From Bacillota bacterium (GTDB lineage: Bacteria > Bacillota > Clostridia > Acetivibrionales > DSM-1351), in contig JAEYHZ010000013.1 of NCBI GenBank assembly GCA_023409265.1, forward strand, positions 1-64,000: a stretch of DNA of 64,000 nt, given 5' to 3'. Shown piece after piece: positions 7,995 through 15,141 of this stretch. The notes beneath the pieces were generated by a model. It made no database searches. It was not told the DNA's origin and was given only the letters and a program-made list of their open reading frames with translations. A program made the position numbers and the translations under genes. The stretch's first letter is position 1. The number at the start of each line of letters is the position of its first letter.

Positions 7995-8109
7995 CACTCT
8001 CCACTCTTTTTGAATTTTGGGTATAAAAATAGCTCTTATTCTGTGGAGAAGTAAGCGCTAAAATTAGCTTGATTTTAATATTCTAAAATAAATTCTCATG
8101 GAGGTATAA

Positions 8110-8245
8110 TCCTATTTCCATCGCATTACAAGCAGATTGCGAGCAAACAAAAGCTGCATATTTATAGAAATACGCAGCTCATTTAAGTTGTGTTATATAA
8201 AGATTGCGAAGTAAACTATCTTCTAATTATGCTTATTAGACGGTA
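8110..8245 (-). repeat. Dispersed intergenic module, family 1, copy A (diverged)
   Basis: Minus strand: the segment TTCGCAATCTTTATAT...CTTAAATGAGC, a terminator hairpin GCTGCGTATT...AATATGCAGC followed by TTTTGTTT, then GCTCGCAATCTGCTTGTAATG and a promoter-like TTGTAA-N17-TATACC. It separates the gene ending at 8255 from the zinc-ribbon gene starting at 7994. Confidence 0.7.
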
Positions 8246-8254
8246 CTTTCCAAG

Positions 8255-8764
8255 TCAATGAGCATGCCATGAATCACTCTGTGGTGCTACCTCTTTCCAA
8301 TACTCTAACAATTCCTTAATATATTCCAAAGTACTACTATTGGGATTTACAAACTGAACAGGGAATTGAAAACATGTGTTTGTAAATTCTTTACCGAAAA
8401 CCGTCATTTCTTTTCCCTTTGGGCAATCGTCACCCGTACAAGATACACAAGGCATTATACTGTCTTGAACGGCTTTTATGAACCCTTCTTCAAATTCGCC
8501 CTTGTAATCACCTGAAAAGAAAAAAACGCGCCATTTATCCTTATTCATGAATATGCTGCACAAATAATTTTTCTCATAGGGAATTCTCCAATAATTTGGA
8601 CCAAACCACTGCCGCGGCGTCATTTGATTCGTTCTTAAATAGGCGACGAATCCCAGCGCTGTTTCCTTCAAATCACCCTCAAGAAGTTCGAGGATTTCTT
8701 CCTCTATTTTGGGACTCATTTTCTCTTGATCTTTATCCAAAAAGGCGTTACTTTTTTCGGACAT
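8255..8764 (-). CDS. Conserved-looking hypothetical protein with CxxC-x4-C cluster
   Basis: 169 aa, not recognised. Soluble, acidic N-terminal helix (PKIEEEILELLEG), then an aromatic-rich centre (WFGPNYWRIPYEKNYLCSI, WRVFFFSGDY) and a cysteine cluster CVSCTGDDC that could bind metal, followed by TNTCFQFPV. ATG at 8764 chosen with AAAGGA 10 nt upstream; a TTG at 8773 is too close to the SD. It is flanked on both sides by family 1 modules, so it is transcribed as a single-gene unit. Confidence 0.6.
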   Translation of the reverse strand: MSEKSNAFLDKDQEKMSPKIEEEILELLEGDLKETALGFVAYLRTNQMTPRQWFGPNYWRIPYEKNYLCSIFMNKDKWRVFFFSGDYKGEFEEGFIKAVQDSIMPCVSCTGDDCPKGKEMTVFGKEFTNTCFQFPVQFVNPNSSTLEYIKELLEYWKEVAPQSDSWHAH

Positions 8765-8811
8765 TTTTTTCAATTCCTTTCGTATTTTATATAAATAATC
8801 ATAAGTTCACA

Positions 8812-8962
8812 CTTTTAAACTGATATGTTATACTTCATATTATACTCATTAAAACTCTAAAACGGAGTATCGATCATAATATCAGGATAATGTAAACATT
8901 GCAAGCAGATTATGAGCAACAAAAACAACCCTTTTTTTGAGGGCTGCATTAAATATAAATTT
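8812..8962 (-). repeat. Dispersed intergenic module, family 1, copy B
   Basis: Minus strand order: terminator (GCAGCCCT-loop-AGGGTTG then TTTTTGTT), GCTCATAATCTGC, promoter TTGCAA (8904-8899) N17 TATTAT (8881-8876), then a TATAATATGAAGTA...CATATCAGTTTAAAAGTG tail. It ends the TIM-barrel gene at 8990 and drives the gene at 8764. Confidence 0.8.
8876..8904 (-). promoter_or_regulatory. Family 1 promoter, copy B
   Basis: TTGCAA-N17-TATTAT, conserved in sequence and spacing with copies C and D; directs transcription of the hypothetical gene starting at 8764. Confidence 0.55.
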
Positions 8963-8989
8963 TGCGTAGCTATAAAGAATCCTTATTTT

Positions 8990-9760
8990 TTACTGTTTAT
9001 TGAATCTTAATGTTTCCAGTCTTTTAGCTTTTTCAAACGCTTCGTATAAAAATTCCTCTACAGATAGATCCTTATAATCCCAATTCATGACCTCTATAGC
9101 AGTCGCACCTGAATAACCTGTTTCCGCAATCTTTTTCATGGCTGCAAACCAATTAATTGTGCCGTCAAAGGGTAATCGGTGTATGGTGTTTCCGTTATAA
9201 TCATGTAAATGTAATGCCATCAAACGTGAACCGTATATGGATAATAAATCATAGCTCGGATAATAGTGGTAGTGATGGCAGCAGTCATAACAGAATCCTA
9301 TACGTGGGGAATCCACTTGCTCTAGCATATATGACAAATTAGTGAAATTCCATAAATTCTCCAGCGCAACATTGACGCCAAGCTGTTCAGCCTTTTCAGC
9401 AATTCTCTTGATTCTATCCAGTCCCAATGCGTTATGTGGTTTGTCATCGTTCGGCAGATGCACCACCATGGTCGGAATCTCAAATTCGGCGCAATCTGTA
9501 ACACATTGCAAATAGCAATCAATCGAGGCTTCACCGTCCAGATTATCCAGCCAGATGTTGTCTTGGACTTGGAATGGCGTGTGGATGTTTTCTAAAGAAA
9601 GACCCGCTTCCTGCGCAATTTGCGGTCCGCTGCGGTAATCATTACGATCCAAATATTCACTCCACCATAATAAAACACCGTCAAACCCTGCTTTTTTTAT
9701 CAGCCGATAACGTTCCTTTATCGGCAATTCATAGCCGAACCAATCATAAATAGTAATCAT
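8990..9760 (-). CDS. Sugar phosphate isomerase/epimerase-like TIM barrel (AP_endonuc_2)
   Basis: 256 aa xylose-isomerase-like TIM barrel. Typical ligands and motifs are visible: NIHTPFQ, MVVHLPND, the Glu of VALENLWN, CYDCCHHYHYY, LMALHLHDYNG and the C-terminal AIEVMNWD. These bind a divalent metal and isomerise or epimerise sugars or related compounds. AAGGAGA stands 9 nt before the ATG at 9760. It is a single gene between family 1 sequences, far from any sugar operon, so its substrate cannot be inferred. Confidence 0.8.
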   Translation of the reverse strand: MITIYDWFGYELPIKERYRLIKKAGFDGVLLWWSEYLDRNDYRSGPQIAQEAGLSLENIHTPFQVQDNIWLDNLDGEASIDCYLQCVTDCAEFEIPTMVVHLPNDDKPHNALGLDRIKRIAEKAEQLGVNVALENLWNFTNLSYMLEQVDSPRIGFCYDCCHHYHYYPSYDLLSIYGSRLMALHLHDYNGNTIHRLPFDGTINWFAAMKKIAETGYSGATAIEVMNWDYKDLSVEEFLYEAFEKAKRLETLRFNKQ

Positions 9761-9794
9761 AATCCAAGTTCTCCTTCGCTTATTATTAAGATAA

Positions 9795-9830
9795 TGCGAT
9801 ATAACTCAGCTACAAATTGGAATTAGATTC
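9795..9830 (-). repeat. Partial family 1 sequence between 9760 and 9831
   Basis: Minus strand AATTCCAATTTGTAGC...ATCGCATTATCTT resembles the 3'-of-gene end of copy C (AATTCCAATTTATAGAGC...TTCGCTATCTT). The terminator and promoter parts are missing here. Confidence 0.5.
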
Positions 9831-10163
9831 TCAAATATATATCTGATCTATTTCATATCCTATTTCCTTCAAAACTTCTAATCCATTTAGATATTTGTAT
9901 CCATCCTGTTGAAAGCTCTCTCCATTTTCTCTACATTGATGTATTATTTGAGAAATATATGCAGGCTGGTTTAAATTGATTGAAACTTTATCACCTTGAA
10001 AAGTTGCTGGTAAACCATTATTGAGCATAAAGTGTTCTTTAATAGGAAAGTTTATATTTAGTGTGGCTTTATGGCAAGTGTTCATAACAATTAGCAGGTA
10101 TGGATAATTTATATAATCATAGTCATCATATCGGAAAAGCCATTTATATTCTATATTATCCAC
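9831..10163 (-). CDS. Hypothetical protein, start uncertain (frame open to ~10277)
   Basis: 110 aa from a GTG at 10163; unrecognised soluble protein with aromatic strands (KWLFRYDDYDYINYPYLL) and a C-terminal EIDQIYI. The frame stays open without ATG for about 114 bp more (...LTNDYEYNLTDKKEFIELTGG...), with coding-like composition. That extension reaches into family 1 copy C, where ATGAAGTACTACGTATC lies one nucleotide out of frame. So either the gene has lost its start by a one-base frameshift, or it uses the GTG. No SD is visible at the GTG. Treat as possibly broken. Confidence 0.45.
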   Translation of the reverse strand: MDNIEYKWLFRYDDYDYINYPYLLIVMNTCHKATLNINFPIKEHFMLNNGLPATFQGDKVSINLNQPAYISQIIHQCRENGESFQQDGYKYLNGLEVLKEIGYEIDQIYI

Positions 10164-10256
10164 TTTGATTTTTCTAAAACGCCGTATAACATTTCCCCCT
10201 GTTAATTCTATAAATTCTTTTTTATCAGTAAGATTATATTCATAATCGTTAGTTAG

Positions 10257-10470
10257 TAATTTTAAACTGATACGTAGTACTTCATATTATAAACATTAAA
10301 GCCATGAAATGGAACATCCATCATAATACCAGGCTAATGTGAACATTGCAAGCAGATTGCGAGCAAACCAAAAACTGTATACTCTTTGTAAATATGCAGT
10401 CCATTTAAGTTATTTTAATATAAAGATAGCGAATTAAATAAGCTCTATAAATTGGAATTTGTTCAATACA
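10257..10470 (-). repeat. Dispersed intergenic module, family 1, copy C (most complete)
   Basis: Minus strand order: AATTCCAATTTATAGAGC, AATTCGCTATCTTTATATT, ACTTAAATGG, terminator ACTGCATAT-loop-GTATACAGT with TTTTTGG, GCTCGCAATCTGC, promoter TTGCAA-N17-TATTAT, GATGGATGTTCCATTTCATG, TATAATATGAAGTA, CGTATCAGTTTAAAA. It separates the GNAT gene (stop 10478) from the gene at 9831-10163. Confidence 0.85.
10323..10351 (-). promoter_or_regulatory. Family 1 promoter, copy C
   Basis: TTGCAA (10351-10346), 17-nt spacer, TATTAT (10328-10323). A second -10-like TATAAT lies about 35 bp further downstream in all good copies. Confidence 0.55.
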
Positions 10471-10477
10471 AACTATG

Positions 10478-10885
10478 TCAAAACCATTTGCAAGGAATAC
10501 TTAAAAAAACACCTTTATTGGGTTTAAATCCTATCTTTTCATAAAATCCTGTTGCTGTTTCGGTTTCGGCCAACCACTCTGAATTAGGGAAATATTCCAT
10601 ACATCTTCTCACCAACTCATTTCCAATCCCCTGATTGTGAAACTCTGGCATAACAGCCAAATCATATATTATAGACCTAAACATCCTGTCACTAAGTACC
10701 CTAACACATCCAACCAATTTGTCTTCCGCCCATGCAGAAATGACGATTGTTGAATTTATAAAAGGTACATTAAAATTCTCCAACATGGACGGGGTTACTA
10801 TTCCATTAGACCACCCTACTGCCATAAACAAATCATGTAACCCTTCACATGGTAAGTCTTTTCTCGTATCGTATACTATTTGCAT
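10478..10885 (-). CDS. GNAT-family N-acetyltransferase
   Basis: 135 aa, one GNAT domain. Visible: VGCVRVLSD (beta 4 strand), IYDLAVMPEFHNQGIGNELVRR carrying the Q/RxxGxG/A acetyl-CoA loop (QGIGNE), and GFYEKIGFKP at the C terminus. It transfers an acetyl group from acetyl-CoA; acceptor unknown. The ATG at 10885 follows GGGGGTGC; a GTG at 10891 overlaps that SD. It stands alone between family 1 copies C and D, which provide terminator and promoter. Confidence 0.85.
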   Translation of the reverse strand: MQIVYDTRKDLPCEGLHDLFMAVGWSNGIVTPSMLENFNVPFINSTIVISAWAEDKLVGCVRVLSDRMFRSIIYDLAVMPEFHNQGIGNELVRRCMEYFPNSEWLAETETATGFYEKIGFKPNKGVFLSIPCKWF

Positions 10886-10943
10886 AAGCACCCCCGCAAA
10901 CTCCTATTTGTCACTGCTTTACTTTAGACTCGTTTGCTCGTAC

Positions 10944-11075
10944 TTTTAAACTGATATGCAGTACTTCATATTATACACATTAAATACATGAAATGGAATA
11001 TCCATCATAATATCAGGCTAATGTGAACATTGCAAGCAGATTGCGAGCATACAAATACTGCATACTTCAGTGCAG
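10944..11075 (-). repeat. Dispersed intergenic module, family 1, copy D
   Basis: Nearly identical to copy C from the GCTCGCAATCTGC block to TATCAGTTTAAAAGTAC. Promoter TTGCAA (11035-11030)-N17-TATTAT (11012-11007). The segments TATGCAGTA and TACTGCATA near its two ends form a 9-bp inverted repeat spanning about 110 bp. Confidence 0.85.
11007..11035 (-). promoter_or_regulatory. Family 1 promoter, copy D
   Basis: TTGCAA-N17-TATTAT upstream of the GNAT gene at 10885. Confidence 0.55.
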
Positions 11076-11095
11076 TGTACTATAATAATTGAGCA

Positions 11096-11317
11096 TTATT
11101 CGCTTTTACTAAAATACTCAATTGTTAATATAACAAGTCCGATAAAACTTAATATAATCCCTATAGTAAGAGGTAATCCAAGTTCATTAACAGAAATTAC
11201 AGTCAATAATCTAGAACCACTCCAACTCCCTACCAGCATTATTGAAGACATAAGAATATACATCGAAATTGATATACCCAATAGCATACATACTGAGCCA
11301 ATTAAAGCCTTTATCAT
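11096..11317 (-). CDS. Small two-TM membrane protein, unknown
   Basis: 73 aa: helix 1 about residues 5-31 (LIGSVCMLLGISISMYILM...), helix 2 about 47-66 (LGLPLTIGIILSFIGLVILTI), with a short polar loop between and a charged tail EYFSKSE. Ribosome site GGAGGATTTGTA precedes the ATG. Its stop is immediately followed by family 1 copy D. No family recognised. Confidence 0.6.
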   Translation of the reverse strand: MIKALIGSVCMLLGISISMYILMSSIMLVGSWSGSRLLTVISVNELGLPLTIGIILSFIGLVILTIEYFSKSE

Positions 11318-11521
11318 TACAAATCCTCCACTTTTTTCAAGTAATGCATATTAGGAAAACCCTTATTCTACGATTAGTTTTTTGATTTCAAAGGAATTGT
11401 AAATCATGGCTATGCATAAAAGGTAGTATTCGTGATACAAAATATCCCGAAGATTCCCCTGTGGTTATTATCTTGCTATTTTTAAATGAGTATTCCGTAG
11501 AAAATCTGCTGACAGTATGTT

Positions 11522-11692
11522 CTAGATCTTGAATATCCGGATTTGATCACGCAAAAAGCAAAAGGCCTTTACATTGCCACCTTTTATATCAAGAACCCTG
11601 ATATCCCTATGTGTAATTTCATTTCCCTTAGAATAAATAATATTAATTATAATATTTCTATTCATTGATACTCTAAGAAAATAATCAACCAT
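11522..11692 (-). CDS. Small SOS-promoter-linked protein, unknown
   Basis: 56 aa (MVDYFLRVSMNRNIIINIIY...RDQIRIFKI). The frame extends to a TTG at 11755, but that codon lies in the promoter's -35, so the ATG at 11692 (TAGGAG upstream) was chosen. The composition INIIYSKGNEITHRDIRV-x-AFCFLRDQIRIFKI resembles small WYL-like clostridial proteins; this similarity is from memory. It is transcribed divergently from 11787-12086 with a LexA-like box between them, suggesting DNA-damage control. Confidence 0.55.
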   Translation of the reverse strand: MVDYFLRVSMNRNIIINIIYSKGNEITHRDIRVLDIKGGNVKAFCFLRDQIRIFKI

Positions 11693-11718
11693 AACTACCG
11701 CACTCCTAAAATTCCCTG

Positions 11719-11766
11719 TTGTATTTATTATACCACCGTCATACAATAAAATCAAACATACGTTCG
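11719..11766. promoter_or_regulatory. Bidirectional promoter with LexA-like (SOS) box
   Basis: Box CGAACGTATGTTTG (minus strand, 11766-11753) matches the Gram-positive LexA consensus CGAAC-N4-GTTYG. Minus promoter: TTGATT overlapping the box, 17 nt, TATAAT. Plus promoter: TTGTAT (11719-11724), 17 nt, TACAAT (11742-11747), with the box just after the -10. A single repressor dimer could therefore silence both directions. Confidence 0.7.
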
Positions 11767-11786
11767 ATTTTTAAGGAGTAAAATTT

Positions 11787-12086
11787 ATGCCATTTGGTCA
11801 TGAGGAGAAGGAATGGGCTGAAAGAAAAGAAGCTGACATTTATAATCGAAATATACAGTTTAATGAGTTTATTGAAGTTAAAGCTATGATGCGAAAAGAC
11901 GGTAAGCTTGTCCCTGCAGCCTTTATATGGGAAGATCAAGAGATTAAAATAGAAAAGGTTTTAAGAGTCCAGCAAGGATCCTCTCTAAAGCAAACTGGTA
12001 TTACTGGAACACGATTTTTATGCCAGGCTATGAATAGGCGATTTTATTTGTACTTTACCGGGAAGCAGTGGTATATGGAGATATAA
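11787..12086 (+). CDS. Hypothetical protein, probable SOS-regulated
   Basis: 99 aa, start ATG at 11787 after TTAAGGAGTAAAATTT. Charged N-terminal helix (HEEKEWAERKEADIYNR), then a small beta-rich domain (PAAFIWEDQEIKIEKVLRVQQG, GTRFLCQAMNRRFYLYFTGKQWYMEI) reminiscent of the short proteins that accompany Y-family polymerases in Firmicutes SOS operons. No polymerase gene is nearby. It lies directly behind a promoter overlapped by a LexA-like box. Family not firmly recognised. Confidence 0.6.
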   Translation: MPFGHEEKEWAERKEADIYNRNIQFNEFIEVKAMMRKDGKLVPAAFIWEDQEIKIEKVLRVQQGSSLKQTGITGTRFLCQAMNRRFYLYFTGKQWYMEI

Positions 12087-12168
12087 AAAACCCTCCAAGG
12101 GATGAACCCGAGGACTGTTTGTTTTACAAGTATTTTACATTTTACTTAGTAGTATCAAATTTAATAGT

Positions 12169-13110
12169 TTATTCGCCAACCGTACCATCTCCATCACGAT
12201 CATCCACATATTGATACAACCAGTGGTCTTTTGTGATTGGCATCTTATACCCAGCTGCTTTTGCCTCAGCTATCGTCACCTTGCCATTGTGATTTTTATC
12301 TACAGCATCAAGGTTTTTGCCTTCATCTTCAGTAGATGGTTTAGAAGTAGCCTTTGGTGAAGCTATCGGTTTCTCGTTCAAAGACTTATTCACTTCATCA
12401 GGGTTCACATTGTCAAAATCATCCGTGATAACGTTTCCCTTTATCGTATAGCTGTAATGGTAATGACTCGGAATCTGTGTCTTAGTATCGGAATATGTGA
12501 TGATAGCTTCAAAATCCGTACAGCCTCCAGCGTCTCTAATGTTCTTTTCCATATATGCCTGGTCGCCATGACGGTTTAATGTACTGTCCTGCGGTGTTAT
12601 GTTGTAGGCATTGGAGACACCACCCAAGGAGTCTGCAATGACATGACCTTGATCCATGTCGGCCCGTTCAGTACCAGGAACATTGGCTTCTTCAGGATAG
12701 TAGCGGCCACTTTTCAACACCGGCTCCGTAGCAACATTCTGGAGAACAATTTTCTTTGCCGCGACCCTGACCAATTGACCAAATTCGTTGGTGTAGGCCC
12801 AGTATTCTCTGCTACCGTATCCAATATCAACTACAACCATTGGCCTTCTCATACCGCTCATGTCCCCGCCATTCACTTCTATTTTCTTATACTTACCGTC
12901 AGTAGGAGTCGATTCGGTCGGTTTACTTGATGCTTGAGTGGTAGCCTTGCTCGGCATTTTCGTTTGACTTGAATTTGGAGATGCAGATTTAAGAGAAGCA
13001 CTGTTTTCGGTATAGGTCCGAGCTGCTTCAATCCGCTCTGGAAGGCTCTGTTCTGAACAGCCTGTCAGCAACGCTATTATCAAAAAAAATGCAATTATGT
13101 ACTTACTCAT
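12169..13110 (-). CDS. Secreted lipoprotein DNA/RNA non-specific nuclease with calcium-binding tail
   Basis: 313 aa. Lipobox LLTGC (Cys18) after a hydrophobic N terminus, then a Ser/Thr/Pro/Lys linker (about 25-72). The NUC (endonuclease NucA/Spd-type) domain follows: ADMDQGHVIAD with His156 as the probable catalytic base (DRGH-like motif), Asn170 and NRHGDQAYMEKN. The C terminus has an EF-hand-like DKNHNGKVTIAE and an Excalibur-like DDRDGDGTVGE. Probably a membrane-anchored extracellular nuclease used in nutrient scavenging or defence. Ribosome site AGGAGAAG. Confidence 0.85.
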   Translation of the reverse strand: MSKYIIAFFLIIALLTGCSEQSLPERIEAARTYTENSASLKSASPNSSQTKMPSKATTQASSKPTESTPTDGKYKKIEVNGGDMSGMRRPMVVVDIGYGSREYWAYTNEFGQLVRVAAKKIVLQNVATEPVLKSGRYYPEEANVPGTERADMDQGHVIADSLGGVSNAYNITPQDSTLNRHGDQAYMEKNIRDAGGCTDFEAIITYSDTKTQIPSHYHYSYTIKGNVITDDFDNVNPDEVNKSLNEKPIASPKATSKPSTEDEGKNLDAVDKNHNGKVTIAEAKAAGYKMPITKDHWLYQYVDDRDGDGTVGE

Positions 13111-13179
13111 TATTACTTCTCCTCATGGTACTTTATTTATAAAGCTTGGCAAATATCGTCTTGTCACTACTGCCATCGC

Positions 13180-13230
13180 CATTTATAAAGATAGCGAATT
13201 AATCAATTCTTCGACAAATTGGAATATTAA
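13180..13230 (-). repeat. Partial family 1 sequence, copy E
   Basis: Minus strand ATTCCAATTTGTCGAAG...TTAATTCGCTATCTTTATAAA matches the first part of copy C; the terminator and promoter parts are absent. Confidence 0.6.
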
Positions 13231-13263
13231 TATGAATTACTAATTCTCTTTCCGCAAAAACAT

Positions 13264-13737
13264 CTATAAATTCAATATCATCAATGCACACAACACGATA
13301 AACATATAGAGGTCCGTTATCATAGCAAAAACTTCTGTACGTTCTTTTTGTGGCTTTATGGCATGTTGAACACCGGCGATGCCAAGATATAGCCCACCTG
13401 CTACGGCAGCAGACTGACGAAAAGATGCAAAAAAAAGCGACAGGAGCCCAATTGTACCCATACAAAGGTTACCAAACCCAATCTCTCTAATGATGGGAAA
13501 ACAATTTTTATCGGTAATTTTGAAGATTTCCTGTGATGTAAAGGACGGCTGAAAAACTTGTTTGAGCCCGGCTGTAAAAAGCCTTAATCCTACTCCTGAA
13601 AACGTAAACCATTTAAGTAAAAGAAAAGGCAGACTTACATAAGGAAAAATAATGCACTTTTCAATAATGACAACAGACACCGGAATTACGAAAAAAAACA
13701 AGCTGGCGGATATTTCATATAAACCTATCTTTTTCAC
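13264..13737 (-). CDS. Four-TM membrane protein (DUF6790-like)
   Basis: 157 aa with about four membrane helices (residues ~10-30, 33-55, 90-110, 133-157). A conserved-looking EIGFGNLCMGTIGLLSLF segment and GGLYLGIAGVQHAIKPQKER loop resemble a family of small bacterial membrane proteins (DUF6790; assignment from memory). Ribosome site AAAGGAGGAG precedes the ATG. It stands alone; function unknown. Confidence 0.65.
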   Translation of the reverse strand: MKKIGLYEISASLFFFVIPVSVVIIEKCIIFPYVSLPFLLLKWFTFSGVGLRLFTAGLKQVFQPSFTSQEIFKITDKNCFPIIREIGFGNLCMGTIGLLSLFFASFRQSAAVAGGLYLGIAGVQHAIKPQKERTEVFAMITDLYMFIVLCALMILNL

Positions 13738-14267
13738 ATTTATCTCCTCCTTTATACTTATATTAATTACTTTAGACTAACTAACAACTTCCTGTTTGTC
13801 GTTCTTAAGCTATAATCTATAATCTCTGTTCGCTATTGTATACGGATTTGCAATACCTTCCTATCTTACTATTTCATTGCGGGTAAAACAAGTTCAATCG
13901 CTATATTAAGCTAATACGAGCAAATTTGGTTTCAATTTGCTCGTATTTACCCATATAACTCAGAAGTAATCTTCATCTCTTCTTATTGTTCTTTTCATCG
14001 GTGCCGTTGATGCAGTTGATTCCTGGAGCATTTCACAAACTCGTTGCCAATATTTCCAGTATTCACTCTATAACTCAATTTTCTCAGCTTGTCTCTTGGT
14101 TATCCTTTCCGGCCGGATCTTGCTCCGGTAATCACGTGCCTTTATATTGTGATTCTCACTACCAAGTCCGAGCATTTTATTAATGTGCCATTTTGATAAA
14201 TCCGGAGAATACATTATTACTGGCTCTTTTCTTGATGTAACCAGACTGTACGGCCTTGTTATACGTT
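13738..14267 (-). pseudogene. Degraded coding remnant of unknown origin
   Basis: The minus strand between about 14325 and 13940 has a long, coding-like frame (...YKDEIKRITRPYSLVTSRKE..., ...VIMYSPDLSKWHINKMLG...) interrupted by one TAG, without a start. It ends just before a strong hairpin (13914-13947, ATACGAGCAAATT paired with AATTTGCTCGTAT). I cannot name the family. The remaining ~200 bp hold only the promoter side of the gene at 13737. Confidence 0.4.
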
Positions 14268-14483
14268 TTATTTCATCTTTGTATTGAGCGTTTTGCTGAC
14301 AGATAAAGCCGTTTGCGTAAGCCCGTAAAACAAAAGCGTCAAAGGCTTGGTGATAACCCGCTTATAAGTCAATTTATTTTCAGGCAGTAAATCAGTCATA
14401 TTACTGAATTGCAACGAAAACAGGAAGTCAACAAACTCTTTAGGGAATCCATTAAATTGTGGCACGTTACCGGCTATATTCAT
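14268..14483 (-). pseudogene. Possible DUF2461-like N-terminal fragment
   Basis: 71 codons starting with an ATG that overlaps the stop of the flavodoxin remnant. PQFNGFPKEFVDFLFSLQFSN and the following NK-x-Y...KPL pattern resemble the start of DUF2461 proteins, which are normally about 220 aa. The frame then degenerates. A low-confidence reading; it may continue in another frame into the remnant downstream. Confidence 0.35.
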
Positions 14484-15067
14484 GTTGCCACCACATTTAA
14501 GATTTTCTGAACATACTGCCCTATTTTTTCATTAAGTTTTTGCTCGGCTGTCATAGGCCGCACGACGATTCCCGTGTTCCATTCATCGCTAAACGGTATC
14601 AGCTTTAATTGAATTGTATGTAGTGCATTTGCTATTGGTTGTTGACTACTTTTGTATAATCCTTTTGGGAAATTCCGTTCACTTGAGCAACTTCGTCGCC
14701 CGAACCGCCGCCGTGCGCAATCACAGCCGTTTTTATGCCGTATACTTCTGATTGATATGTGGCATATTTTTCCCATCGGTAAAAAGTAATTTCCTCCATT
14801 TTTTTCGAGAAACAAACAAAGCTTTGCCGGAATTGGGGCGTAGTGCGGAGATACGATAAACAAGACGTCACAGGCGATAATTTTTTCATTAATCCGATTG
14901 AATGCTTCGTCTTTAGCACAGCGTCGACTATCCAGACATTTCATGCAATCTCTGCACGGGATAAGGTTTAGATTTTTAAGTTCGACAATCTCACCCTCCA
15001 TGTCGGCTATATGTTTATTTACTTCATCTAAAAACGGTCTTTCATATCTGATAAGAATAGGATTCTT
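14480..15067 (-). pseudogene. Flavodoxin-like NAD(P)H-dependent FMN reductase remnant with two frameshifts
   Basis: Middle and C-terminal parts of an iron-sulfur-type flavodoxin: EIVELKNLNLIPCRDCMKCLDS, CDVLFIVSPHYA, then a shift into another frame for ITFYRWEKYATYQSEVYGIKT and AVIAHGGGSGDE, and a shift back for PFSDEWNTGIVVRPMTAEQ. The N-terminal flavin-binding GSPR region is missing: the frame is closed by TAA at 15068-15070. At least three lesions, so non-functional. Intact relative in the window: 54056-54655. Confidence 0.7.
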
Positions 15068-15141
15068 TTATCCCCGGACGAAAGTTAATAGAAGGGGAAA
15101 TGCAAAGTAACCGCAGAGCTTTGCTGTTTGAACGTTCCATT

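Noticed and set aside
8812..11075. Conserved seven-codon ORF (MKYxxSV) in family 1 modules
   Set aside because: It follows directly on a TATAAT box without ribosome site, so it is unlikely to be translated; treated as a sequence relic.
13199..13465. 88-aa minus-strand ORF
   Set aside because: It is a shadow of the membrane protein at 13264-13737 in another frame, rich in Cys/Arg without sense.
14268..14325. Joining the DUF2461-like fragment with the downstream remnant as one gene
   Set aside because: They are in different frames and I could not recognise the downstream part, so the link is speculative.
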